From: Mytilus galloprovincialis
Taxonomy: Eukaryota > Mollusca > Bivalvia > Mytilida > Mytilidae
Direction of reading: 5' to 3'
Assembly (NCBI RefSeq): GCF_965363235.1
Contig: NC_134846.1
Location: 64,097,121 to 64,161,120 of the forward strand
DNA length: 64,000 nucleotides
Below, piece by piece: positions 49,681 through 60,914 of this stretch. The notes beneath the pieces were generated by a model that was given only the letters and a program-made list of their open reading frames with translations, was not told the DNA's origin and searched no databases. The translations under genes and the position numbers were made by a program. Every line of letters starts with the position of its first letter. The first letter of the stretch is position 1.

Positions 49681-51720
49681 AGGCAAAAAAGATAGATAAA
49701 AGTATCGTCGGAGCTGGAGTTTGGCCATTTATTTAGCTACGGCTGGTAGACCGACATTATTCTGGTCTAAATTTTCCATAAAAATAAATGTACACAAGAT
49801 CTTGTAAGACATTGAGACAACGATTACCACTTGTTTACTCAGGTTCTTATGCATTTTTTTTTTATCTATTGTTACATTTTTGCAAAAAATTAAAATGCTA
49901 CTTCTGAAAAGTTTTAACAACTGAAAATTGTGTTTCTCGGTGTTTGAAATTTATTTTGAAACTTCAAAGGGAAAACTATGTCCTGGGGTCATTTTTTGTA
50001 TTCTTGTCTTTCACTTTTGCATATGTGCTCTTCCTATATGCAATTTTTGTTTTTCTTTGTTGCCATATTCGTTTTGTTTGTTTTTTATTGTAATTAAAAC
50101 TACAACATTTTTTGACTGTTGTAACCCTGTTTTTGACTTTTTTACCAATTACGACTCTGTTTGTTTCATTCGCACATCGTTATCAATATAATGGAATGTT
50201 ATGCGACTGTCATACAAGGGATAGATTTTTTTAAAAACCAGCTTTATTCCACAATTTTATCATAAGGAAATGTATTTACCAAATCGGGAATATAACCGTT
50301 GCTTCGTCTGTTTGGTGTGTTAGTTCTTTTTGGTTTTGCCATTTTGATTAGGGACTTTCCGTTTTGAATGTTCCTTGGAGTTTGGTATTTGTGTTATTTT
50401 ACTTTTTAACAATGTACAAAACATTAGTTAATCAAAATCCATTTGTTCACTTTTCGGCTACAAATTCACACTTTTTTGTCATCAAATAGGAAATCAACTT
50501 TGGTATTGTTTTTGTAAATTGTTATTCTATCAATTAGGTTGCTAGTTTGGGCTGGCTAGTTTTTTCAATTGAATTGTATCACATGTTTAATGTCGGTGCA
50601 TTAATAGCCAATCCTACGGTTCGAGTTTTTTTTTATTGTTAATGGTCGTTCTGTTGCTTATAATAACTCACATTCACTTTATTTGTGCTTAGGTGGATTG
50701 CTGTCTCATTAAAAAATCATATCGCATATCCTTATTTGTATGTTGAAATAAAATGGAAGTGAAAAACGTTATCTTTAGATTTAAAAAGTCACCTTCGACA
50801 TTAGGATATTGGCGATAGATAACTTCTCTTATACTGCTTAAAAAAGCGTGCAAGTTATGGAACCTATGGGGAAATAATGAGCTACATCATGTTTAATAAA
50901 ATGATAGATAGCTTGGCAATGATTCCAAAATATGTTTTCTATAATTTTTTACTGAAAAAAATGTTATTAGAGGTGTACTTCAGCGAGGTCTGGCGGCAGT
51001 CCCTCTGTACGTTTAAAAACCAAAAAACAGTGCAAATTTCATTTTTTTAGCCCTGTGAACCCATTTTGTGCTACTTACCAATCAATTTGATTGATTGTTC
51101 ATTTGTTCTCGACCTGAACCAATTGCATCAGTCATCACTGTAATGTTCTGACCTTAACCTTCTGTCACTTATTACGTTCAGATGTACCCTTTCGTTTTAA
51201 AAGCTGTGTCACTGACGAAAGAAATGCCAGTCTTTATATAAATAAAAATGAAACCTGAACTCAAACTTAGATCAGCGTTATACTACTGTTGCCTTTATTA
51301 ATCTAGGTAACATGATGAAGTAATCTACGCATACTAGTTACAAGTTGTAAGTCTGAAGTCATTTGATAAAAACATAAAATTGAAAATATCTACAAAAGAG
51401 TCAATTATTTCACACTGTCCTTTCAGCTGTTAAAAAAACTATAGTTTTACAACCATCCTACTTCTTTGTGCTTCTTCCACAAGAAATTCAGCAATATTGT
51501 AATGTCTTCTATTCATTTGTGGAAATAAGATCTGGCGATAAGACGCCGGATCCGCACTTTTAACTTTTAAAGTCTGGCATGATTTTTGCTATGTAAATCA
51601 ATGAAGATCGCTATATGATATTATGGGGGAGGGGGCATTTTGTAAGATCTTAGCGAGTTTTAAACATGCTCACGCTTTGCATTCCAATGCATTTCATGTT
51701 GCTTCGAAAATACATTTTAG

Positions 51721-52181
51721 GAATTTCTGGGGGTGGACACTATTCAGAACAGGGACGCGCAGCAGAACCAATTTGTCTTCCACACGACCCACACATTGGA
51801 AACACTATTAACAACAACCTCTATACTTCTGTATACGGCTTGGAATATCAAGAAAACTTAGGTAGTAGTTTATATGATACAGATGTGCCTTGTACCGTGT
51901 GTATGGCGAATCATATTACCTCCAAAGTGATAATTCCTGGCAAAATAACTTACCTGGCTGGATGGCGAAAAGAATATAGTGGCATGTTGGTAGCAAGGTA
52001 TCACGGGCACGTTGGTGCATCTTCTTTCATCTGTATTGACCAGCATCCAGACGTACTTGAAGCTGGGGCTGGAAATGAAGATGGTTATTTCATTTATCCA
52101 GCGATCGCTAAATGTGGATCTTTAAAATGTCCACCGTATGTTCAGAATACAAGGATTAGCTGTGTTGTTTGCACCAAGTAA
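51721..52181 (+). pseudogene. Short-chain collagen C4-like exon 3, copy C (orphan exon)
   Basis: Copy of exon 3 in the second tandem unit, identical in protein to copy B exon 3 except DVPCTVC for DVPCAVC. Acceptor, stop and AATAAA (52191-52196) are kept. Unit 2 starts inside exon 2, so it has no exon 1 or complete exon 2 of its own. It could only be expressed by splicing from the exons of copy B, as an alternative last exon, or from an unrelated upstream start. Confidence 0.8.
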
Positions 52182-54282
52182 TGAATATACAATAAATGTT
52201 TTTAATGAAACACTTTGTGTGTTACTCAAGCCATAAAAATGCATGCATATTTACAAGCAGATTTGTTACGCCAACAACAATTTCTATGTCTATGTCAATA
52301 ACGATATTGGCTGGTCACTCATTTGAAGTCTGGATAAGTAACTAAGTTACGATCCTTTGAAGGACAGTTGTGATTTCTGTGTACTTTGTACTACAATATT
52401 TCAAAGTATTATTATATAGAAATGCCTTTTTTGAAATGTCTTTTCGTGTAATCTTCATCATCCTATTTACTGTGTCTGTTGCTGTCTGTTTAATTCCCCC
52501 TTTCAATAATATAGCATACGCATAACACATTCAAAGAAAAGATTCAAACTATCTAATTTCTTGCTTTAATTTTGGAGATATAACATACCGAAAATAGACT
52601 GGTTTTCCAAAGAGAATTGACTGTGACTGTCATCAGATTGTAGATAACTTTTTGAACTCTATTGTTTTGAATCAAAATTCATGATAAAACTTCATTACTC
52701 CCGAAAATACACGTCTTCATAAATATCTTAACTATACGATCGAATATTTAGATTATATATTTTCTGTAAACCCACCAGATTTTTCTTTAAATGCAAGTGA
52801 AATGAAATTTTAGTCCATTAGCTCATTTTTACAAAATGAAGCATTCAGTTTCAGATATACAATGAGGTAATATCAAATCCAACGACTCTAAATAATGTGG
52901 ATCTAAGCAATTATAGATCACTGTACTTTCAGCAACTAGCCCGATCCATACCGTATTGTCAGCTACGAATCCCAAACATGTCAAAATAAAAATTTAATAA
53001 AATTATAATAAAACAAAAATAAACAAGAATGTGTCCATAATACACGGATGCTCCACTGACTCCGCTATCATTTCCTATGTTCAGTGGACCGTGAAATCGG
53101 GGTCAAAACTTTCATTTGGAGGGATCATATCATAGGGAACATGTGTACTAAGTTTCAAGATGATTGGATTTCAATTTCATCAAAAACTACCTTACCCAAA
53201 AACTTTAACCATAAACTATAACCTCAAGCGGGACAGATCGACGGATGAACGGACGGACGAACGGACGCACAGACCTACAAACATAATGCACATAGGTTAG
53301 GCAAAAAAGATAGATAAAAGTATCGTCGGAGCTGGAGTTTGGCCATTTATTTAGCTACGGCTGGTAAACCGACATTATTCTGGTCTAAATTTTTCATAAA
53401 AATAAATGTACACAAGATCTTGTAAGACATTGAGACAACGATTACCACTTTAAACAAGTGATTTTGGCTCAAATGTTAAGTTGTGTTAAAACAGAGAAGA
53501 ATCCAATGGACTCTTTTATATATTTTTTTCGTTTGGGCTTGTATCATATTTTCCCTCCGGTGTACATGATCCGTTTATCCTATATTGACTCTTAAAATTC
53601 AAGAGTCTATCTTGAAATGAGGGTACTTTTTCTAAAAATGAGGGTACTTTTTATATGGCCTTCCAAATACCGTTTCGATCCCTAACATCACTGAAGAGAC
53701 ATTTATTGTCGAAATCCGGATCTGGTGTACTTAATAAATATTGACACCTTATGTGTGTGGCATAACATCGTGGCCACAAGTAAAAAAAAATTCTGTTTAG
53801 TATAAAATTTATATTAAGATCCATTTTGTTACATCTTGTGATCAATTTTATTTGGCAATCGCCAATGGAAGTCAGCAGGGTTAAAGAACATCAGTTGTTC
53901 GACCTGTAAGTCAAATGCGTTTTGTTTCAATATACTTTTTCACTTTTTTGGTCTTTTGAAAAATGTTGTTTGTGCCGTTTTTAGACCCTTCTTCAACGAA
54001 ATTTGTTTTACATGTACACGTATAAAAATTGCGGTTTTTATTCAACGCAATCATAGGTTTGAACGTAGTTTTCAATTTAGACTCGTTTATATTTTTTCGT
54101 TTTGGCTTGTATCATATTTTCCCTCCGGTTTATATGATCCGTTCATCCTATATTGACTCTTAAAATTCAAGAGTCTATCTAAAAATGAGGGCACATTTTA
54201 TATGGCCTTCCAAATACCGTTTCGATCCCTATCATCACTGAAGAGACATTTATTGTCGAAATCCGGATCTGTTGTACATATA

Positions 54283-54427
54283 GAATAACCATACATTGTC
54301 TCGAAATATCAAAGTTAATTGTACAAGGCTTAGAAACAGGTAGAAAGCGAGGCTGTGCCGAGCATTTCTACCTGTTTCGAGCCGAGTACAAATAACATTT
54401 ATATTTCGAGACAATGTATGGTTATTC
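54283..54427. mobile_element. 145-bp foldback element, first copy
   Basis: Almost the whole 145 bp is self-complementary: arms of about 63 bp start GAATAACCATACATTGTCTC and end GAAACAGGTAGAAA, around a 17-19-bp loop GCGAGGCTGTGCCGAGC. No coding capacity. Confidence 0.85.
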
Positions 54428-55562
54428 TTTATATACTGCAGCTCTTATTTCTGTTCTGAATGAAGTATTTAGGGTAAAAGCCATCAATTCTTAATTTTGA
54501 GTGGAAGACGTAAAATTTCTGCGAACCTGAATGTTTTATTGACGTCATAAATAAAACTCTACGGAAACGCATTGTCAACGTCATAAACAAGGCGATTTAC
54601 GGTCAGTGACTGTATATCACATATGCATATACGATCATTGCAGTTTGACTATTCAAACAGTACAGCTGCAGTATATAAAAAAATGTTAACACCTTATGTT
54701 TGTGGCATAACATCGTGGCCACAAGTCAATTGTTTTCTGTTTAGTATTAAATTTATATTAAGATCCATTTTGTTACATCTTGTGATCAATTTTATTTGGC
54801 AATCGCCAATGGCAGTCAGCAGGGTTAAAGAACATCAGTTGTTCGACCTGTAAGTCAAATGCGTTCTGTTTAAATATACTTTTGCACTTTTTTGGTCTTT
54901 TGGAAAATGTTGTTTGTGCCGTTTTTAGACCCTTCTACAACGAAATTTGTTTTACATGCACACGTATAAAAATTGCGGTTTTTATCCAACGCAATCATAG
55001 GTTTGAACGTAGTTTTCAATTTAGACTCGTTTATATTTTTTCGTTTGGGCTTGTATCATATTTTCCCTCCGGTTTATATTATCCGTTCATTCTATATTTA
55101 TAACAAAACAGTTCCGAGATCCATTCTTTGTACTTTAAACTGTTTTGTAGAAACATAATTTTTATGCAAGCTTTAAGTTGGTCAGCTAGTATTTGTAAAG
55201 GACAGTAAACCCAATTCAGTCGCTCTTCGGCCATCACAACATGCCAAGTTTCTTTCATTTTCATGGGAGGAAAACACTGTTTAAATGTTACAAGATATTT
55301 CATTTTACATTACAATTTAGCTATATTTTGATGAGATACATTTAATACTCTTCCAACAAATTAACCATTATTCAGACGAAGCGGAATATATTCCGACATC
55401 TTGAAAATATTTCTTCTGGTGTACGGGAGATAACTCCCATAGCAACAAACGCCGATTTTCCCGTTTTCCGCTAGAGGCGTTCATTTACGTACCTCTCACC
55501 TTAAATCCATATCATCTCTGAAGAGACATTTATTGTCGAAATCCGGATCTGTTGTACATATA

Positions 55563-55707
55563 GAATAACCATACATTGTCTCGAAATATCAAAGTTATTT
55601 GTACAAGGCTAAGAAACAGGTAGAAAGCGAGGCTGTGCCGAGCATTTCTTCCTGTTTCGAGCCGAGTACAAATAACAATTATATTTCGAGACAATGTATG
55701 GTTATTC
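55563..55707. mobile_element. 145-bp foldback element, second copy
   Basis: Same length and ends as 54283-54427 with few substitutions; spread by the tandem duplication of the larger unit, not by independent insertion, since the flanks are also shared. Confidence 0.85.
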
Positions 55708-56333
55708 TTTATATACTGCAGCTCTTATTTCTGTTCTGAATGAAGTATTTAGGGGAAAAGCCATCAATTCTTAATTTTGAGTGGAAGACGTAAAATTTCT
55801 GCGAACCTGTATGTTTATTGAGGTCATAAATAAAACTCTACGGAAACACATTGTCAACGTCATAAACAAGGCGATATATACGGTCAGTGACTGTATATCA
55901 CATATGCATATACGGTCATTGCAGTTTGACTGTCAAACAGTACAGCTGCAGTACATAAAAAAATATTAACACCTTATGTTTGTGGCATAACATCGTGGCC
56001 ATAAGTTTATTGTTTTTTGTTTAGTATTAAATTTATATTAAGATCCATTTTGTTACATCTTGTGATCAATTTTATTTGGCAATCGCCAATGGCAGTCAGC
56101 AGGGTTAAAGAACATCAGTTGTTCGACCTGTTAGTCAAATGCGTTTTGTTTAAATATACGTTTTCACTTTTTTGGTCTTTTGGAAAATGTTGTTTGTGCT
56201 GTATTTAGACCCTTCTACAACGAAATTTGTTTTACATGCACACGTATGCAAATTGCGGTTTTTATCCAACGCAATCATAGGTTTGAACGTAGTTTTCAAT
56301 TTAGACTCGTTTATATATATATATATATATGTA

Positions 56334-57137
56334 GGACTCTAAAGTGCGAGTCGGACGATAAAGTACGATGGTCATGCTAAAGTGCGATGGTATACGCTAA
56401 AGTGCGATGCTTACACACGCTAATGTGCGATGGTCCGCGAAAGTTTAGACGTAAGAAACGTTGTTGGATTATAACGTTAACAGTCGTTTATACAAATAAA
56501 AACTGTATAAGCTAGAATATATGTTACAACTTATAAACCAAGCAGCCAGAAACCAAGTGTCCATGACTTAATTAATTTAAACCGAACCGTGCTTTGTCGG
56601 CTGAAGTAGATGTGTGTTTTTTTTCGGGTGCTGGAAGGAGAACTTGTATCTGAAGTTTACTTTATAGATACAAAATAGTATACGTATCCGTATCCTGTAT
56701 CCTGCATTTATTAAAAAACGGATACATTTTAATAATATTTACGTTAATTGAAGTTTTATCAATAACTTTGCGGTCCCCATTAAAATATTGTGGATTTTAT
56801 GGAACAGAAACGTATGTTGAATAAAGGTACATGTTTTCAAGCGTATATTTATCATGCACTTAAATCACTACCGGTAAATTATAAAGCCTATTACATATTT
56901 AAACATAAGCTTACTAGCTTTTGCAAAAAGAATTTTTTTAACATCCGTGTACTTTAACATTTGAGCCTTATATGATCTTATCCGTTTGGTTCATCGCACT
57001 TTAGCGTGCTATACCATTGTACTTTAACAAACAAACAACCATCGAACTTTAGCGTGAGACACCATCATACTTTAGTGTAGACCATCGCACTTTAGCGTGA
57101 ACATCGCACTTTAGAGTACCATCGCACTTTAGAGTCC
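56334..57137. mobile_element. TA-flanked DNA element with arrays of subterminal CTAAAGTGCGATGG motifs
   Basis: Ends GGACTCTAAAGTGCGA and TCGCACTTTAGAGTCC are exact inverted repeats, flanked by TA on both sides inside TA-rich tracts. At least five AAAGTGCGATGG-like motifs lie in the left 110 bp (56340-56445) and seven in inverted orientation in the right 145 bp (56996-57133). Interior of about 550 bp A/T-rich, no transposase. A TA duplication fits the Tc1/mariner group or an unclassified MITE. Confidence 0.8.
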
Positions 57138-57140
57138 TAC

Positions 57141-57302
57141 ATATATATATATATATACAACTCGTCTAAACATCAACCCAACAATGTTAGATCTGTAAAT
57201 TTGCTTTCACAAATGTTTTATTCTTCCCTCGTCGGGATTCGAATCCATGCTACTGAGATATCGTGACACCAAATCGCCTGCACTGTAGCCGTCCCGCTAG
57301 AC
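57141..57302 (-). mobile_element. tRNA-derived SINE
   Basis: On the minus strand a tRNA-like head (CTAGCGGGACGGCTACAG ... GGCGATTTGGTGTCACG) is followed by a clear RNA polymerase III B box, GGATTCGAATCCC (57246-57234), then a unique body (AGCAAATTTACAGATC, TTGTTGGGTTGATGTTTAGA) and a (TA)n tail (57141-57157). The TA tail abuts the end of the 56334-57137 element. Confidence 0.8.
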
Positions 57303-58280
57303 ATGTATCATATATGATATAACGAATATGTTATTATTTACTCCCGATAGTTTACATAAAGTGTATAATTGTATGTACAAAGAAGTATGTCCAATAAGGG
57401 CAAATTTTGGCCTAAAACTTCAGTTATATCTGATTAAAGATTTTGGACACTTTTTAAACACCTTAGTGCCTACTTCAGCCGATTGATCATTCAATTAGCT
57501 TATGTGAAATTTTTAAACTGCTTTAGTAATGGAAGACGCTCAAAGTCAGGCTTAAATATGAAAAATCTATCAAATAAATCTATCATAAAATGACATGACA
57601 TCCGTGTTCAGTCATAACCTTTATATATGTTATGTATCATCATCAAATACAACATACATTTAAATATAAAGACTGAACACAAATGAAGCCACACCACTTC
57701 CATTCAAGACGGAAATCGTCTAAAAATTGTGAAGATTTCAATGATTTTGTTTGACTTGATAACACTAGTACCCGATACATGAGCATTGTATTGTCAAAAG
57801 CAACCCATTTTTATGTTACTGAGTATTTTACATTCCAATAAATAGTTGAAAGTTTCCATTTTAACAATTTTGTAAAACTACTATATTTTGAGGCCAAAAA
57901 CAGAGGTCTTACTGTGCATACTCCTTAGAGTGTTTGGCATATATTTAGAAGATAATGCCATGCATACACATATGATACAGATTTCAATTCCCTTGATAAT
58001 GTTTTGTAAAAGCAAAATTGTATCTGCTCACGAAATCGTCTATACACGAATAGATAATCCCCCTTTAATTGATTAGCCCGATGCTGATTGCATAGATAGG
58101 TTGGTGTAAATTTTAAAACATTTAATTCTTATGGCAGGGTTCTATAATGTTTTATACTTGAAAAACATTTCTTAAGATTTGAATGATGTGATTAATCCTA
58201 CATATCGATTGTTGAAAGATCTAGGCATATATATATATTGAGAAGGCTAGTCAATAACATAATGTATGTATACACATTTA
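57303..58280. other. Intergenic, no gene seen
   Basis: A/T-rich. An open frame of about 60 codons near 57888 has no recognisable feature. Confidence 0.5.
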
Positions 58281-58282
58281 CA

Positions 58283-58735
58283 TTATTTTGAGCAAACAAC
58301 ATAACTAATAATTGTTTCCTGAACATAAGACGGACATTTCAAGGATCCACATTTGGCAATTGTAGGATATATAATATAACCATTGTCATTAGCAAAACAA
58401 CCTTTGAGTTCGTCTGGATCCTGGTCAATGCAGAAAAATGAAAATGCACCTTTATGTCCGTGATATCCTGCTACCAACATGCCATTGTATTCTTTTCGCC
58501 ATCCAGCATGACATGTAATGTTCCTGGAATTATAACTTTGGAAGTAACATGATTTGCCCTACATACGGCACAAGGTACATCTTTATCAGATAAACTGCCA
58601 AAGTTGTCAGCATTTCATACCATAAGCAGTAGCAGCATAAACACTGCTTAAAATATCACTTCCGATAAATGGGTCTTGTTGAAGCTGATAGCCATATTTC
58701 GGTGTAGTGTCCACCACCACAAATACCTTAAATTT
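58283..58735 (-). pseudogene. Short-chain collagen C4-like exon 3, copy D (decayed)
   Basis: The last third is open: MLVAGYHGHKGAFSFFCIDQ, AKCGSLKCPSY, then a terminal VVCSK and stop. The upstream part matches GGGHYTE, DVPCAVCRANHVTSKVIIPG and ITCHAGWRKEY in piece-wise frames, with several small indels (near 58520, 58610 and 58690). An acceptor-like TTTAAG precedes GGTGGTGGACAC at about 58735. No exon 1 or 2 was found at higher coordinates. It is much more diverged from A, B and C than they are from one another, so it is an older copy. Confidence 0.8.
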
Positions 58736-59189
58736 ATTTTGACAATATTACGAAATTTATTAAAACTGCATACCGTTCTAACAAACTAAATTAGATAAAT
58801 AATAACCAATCTACCAATTAGCCAAATCAGTTCAGACTAAGGTACGTTGTATCGATTAACCAATATGTTATGCATCTAACGTCTATTTGAGTCTTTCCTA
58901 ATTTTGACTATAAAGATACCAAAATGCCATATGATTTGACAAAGGATATGTTACTACTGAGAAACAAAACACCGACAAAAAGAAAGCTGAAATCGTAACG
59001 TCTGTCATTAATATTTAGTAGTCAAGCTGTGTCAATTTAAAAAAAAATTAAATACGAAGAGTAATTAATAGTATTGGTAGTATCCTTATTGTTGACTTGA
59101 ATATAGGCAATGCAATCATTTGCTGAAATGTGGGTTATTGTGTAAAATGAATATTGCTATAAAAACAGTAAAAATACTTAACTCCGAGG

Positions 59190-59430
59190 AAAACTCAAAA
59201 GGGTAATTCCCTAATCAAATGGCAAAATAAAAAGCTCAAACACATCCAACGAATGGATAACAACTGTCATATTCCTGAATTGATACAGGCATTTTCTTAT
59301 GTAGAAAATAGTGGTTTTATAGCTAGCTAAACCTCTCACGTGTATGACAGTCGCTTCAAATTTCATTATATTGTCAACTATGTGTGAACAAACCAAACAA
59401 ACATTAGAGGCTTTTTGTAATAGATAAAAA
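59190..59430 (-). repeat. Short interspersed repeat, diverged
   Basis: GGGTAATTCCCTAATCAAAT, CAGGCATTTTCTTATGTAGA, TTTTATAGCTAGCTAAACC and CGTGTATGACAGTCGC. Related to 33140-33345 and to the 220-bp insertion at 30710. Confidence 0.65.
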
Positions 59431-60029
59431 TGTCAAAAATAGGGATACAGCAGTCAACATTGTATTATAACCTTAATCACAACAAAAACAAACAAATTTA
59501 CACAATTGTAAATTGTCCAGCTGCTGTGAAATCAACAAAAGTTTCAAGAAAAATAAAATAAAATAGTAATTGCTAGTATCGATGTGTAGACTGCATGCTA
59601 GAAGAATTGATGCCAAAGAACAAGAATTTGTCAATAGTAAAAGGATCCCCCACTCTCACTATCCTTTTATGTTCGGTGGACCGAGAAATTAGGATTAAAA
59701 CTCTAATTGTTATAATTGTGAATACAAAATAAATGTCCTATTATTCACAATAAAAAATCAATCCAGTAATATCTTCTTTTTTTATAACATGGTTTTCAAA
59801 GGGTTTTTTGCGTGGAAATTGGGAAAAGTAATCTACAAACTGAATAAAAGTCTTTCCTTCAGTTTATGAGTTATTAGACCTTTTACGAGTAACGCGTATT
59901 AAATTATAAGCCTTGTACCTTTTGATGCCTTTTATTTGTGTATTTTTCTGTCCTGTATGTTCTCCCATTTGTTTGTATTGTAGTCCTGTCATGTAATGTT
60001 GTTATTTTAATGCTAAATTTAACATTGCC

Positions 60030-60340
60030 AAAAAAAGCGGGAGGTTTGGCTAGCCACAACACCATGTTAAACCCACCATTTTTCTTGAAATGTCCTGTAC
60101 CAAGTTAGGAAGATGGCCATTGTTATTTTATAGTTCGTTTCTCTGTGTGCATTTAAGTGTTGTGTTTCTGTTGTGTCGTTTTTCTCGTCTTATATTTGAT
60201 GTGTTTCGATCAGTTTAAGTTTGTAACCCGGATTTGTTTTGTCCTCAATCAATTTATGAATTTCGAACAGCGGTATACTATGGTTGCCTTTATCTATAGA
60301 AATAATGTGTTTAATCCTTATAATCTCACCTGCAATAGTT
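60030..60340 (+). repeat. Interspersed repeat (GGTATACTACTGTTGCC family)
   Basis: GCGGGAGGTTTGGCTAGCC, ATGTCCTGTACCAAGTTAGG, GTTTGTAACCCGGATTTG, ATGAATTTCGAACAGCGG and TATACTATGGTTGCC. Lies in the 3' flank of the polycystin gene. Confidence 0.75.
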
Positions 60341-60435
60341 TCTGTTTTCAATAAGAACTTCCGTGGTACTTTCATTCATGTATATCGTACATGAATATAT
60401 AAAAGTTCAATCGATAAAAAGAAAAACAGATTTGA

Positions 60436-60441
60436 TTTATT
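60436..60441 (-). terminator. Possible polyadenylation signal of the polycystin gene
   Basis: TTTATT on the plus strand (AATAAA on the minus), about 475 nt beyond the stop at 60915. Other A/T-rich candidates exist closer to the stop. Confidence 0.35.
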
Positions 60442-60914
60442 TAATAAAGGTGAAAATTACTGAACAACATTCAATCAAAGTATACAATCAAAGGAAAACT
60501 GAAATTATTATTTATAGGTAAACTTTGTAGGACTACTAATCTCGTGAGGGAATTTTGCAAATAAAGTTTTATAATTAGCATTTTCTAAAAAAAATTATAT
60601 TAATTAGAAAAGATAAGAAAAACTATCGGTGAAAATACAAGTAGAAATTTCCCAAATACTATGTATGATGTTAAGTTCTGAGCATAGAACTCGGTTCTTG
60701 CAGTTTTCAGAAAAAATTATCATCACTGATCAAGTGTATTGTCATTTTATGAATAACATTTGAATTACATATTCCCTTTTGATAGCTAATTGTTTTGACG
60801 TATTTAAGCAGTTTTTAGAAATGGTAGTAAAAAAGAAATATACAGTAACTGAAAAAATACAATTCTGTGACTTAAAAAATATAAAAAAACTTATAAACTT
60901 TGAAGTAGCATATA

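Larger units (their letters stand above)
46217..53450. repeat. 3.6-kb tandem duplication (two units)
   Basis: Unit 1 is 46217-49833 and unit 2 is 49834-53450. Unit 2 begins at CTTGTTTACTCAGGTTCTT, inside the last bases of exon 2. The junction (ACCACTTGTTTACTC at about 49825) joins ACCACTT from the unit end to CTTGTTTAC from the unit start and shares CTT, a 3-bp microhomology. Confidence 0.92.
44710..53480. repeat. Right arm of large inverted segmental duplication, enlarged by a tandem duplication
   Basis: 44710-49833 is the inverted copy of the left arm (29781-35238). 49834-53450 repeats 46217-49833 directly (period about 3617 bp). The two tandem units are almost identical over long stretches, while left and right arms differ by scattered substitutions and at least one element insertion, so the inverted event is older than the tandem one. 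Confidence 0.92.
53515..56330. repeat. Tandem array of about 0.8-1.3-kb units
   Basis: Three main units begin with CATCACTGAAGAGACATTTA or a variant at about 53688, 54234 and 55514. Each carries ACACCTTATG, GGCATAACATCGTGGCC, GGCAATCGCCAATGG and TTTAGACTCGTTTATAT (about 54078, 55020 and 56300). The first unit lacks the 145-bp foldback. The second has about 420 extra bp at its end (55082-55505). The third is cut by the element at 56334. Short open frames repeat with the units and show no domain. Confidence 0.85.

Noticed and set aside
29781-53480. Long terminal repeats of a retroelement
   Set aside because: The arms are inverted, not direct, and contain an intron-bearing host gene; no primer-binding site or polyprotein between them.
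53956-56380. Repeated frame beginning MKNVVCAVFRPF or similar, as a possible gene family
   Set aside because: It recurs only because the DNA unit is tandemly repeated; no signal, domain or splice sites, and stops differ among units.
57234-57302. Functional tRNA gene
   Set aside because: B box is good, but the head does not fold into a credible cloverleaf by eye and is followed by a SINE body and TA tail.
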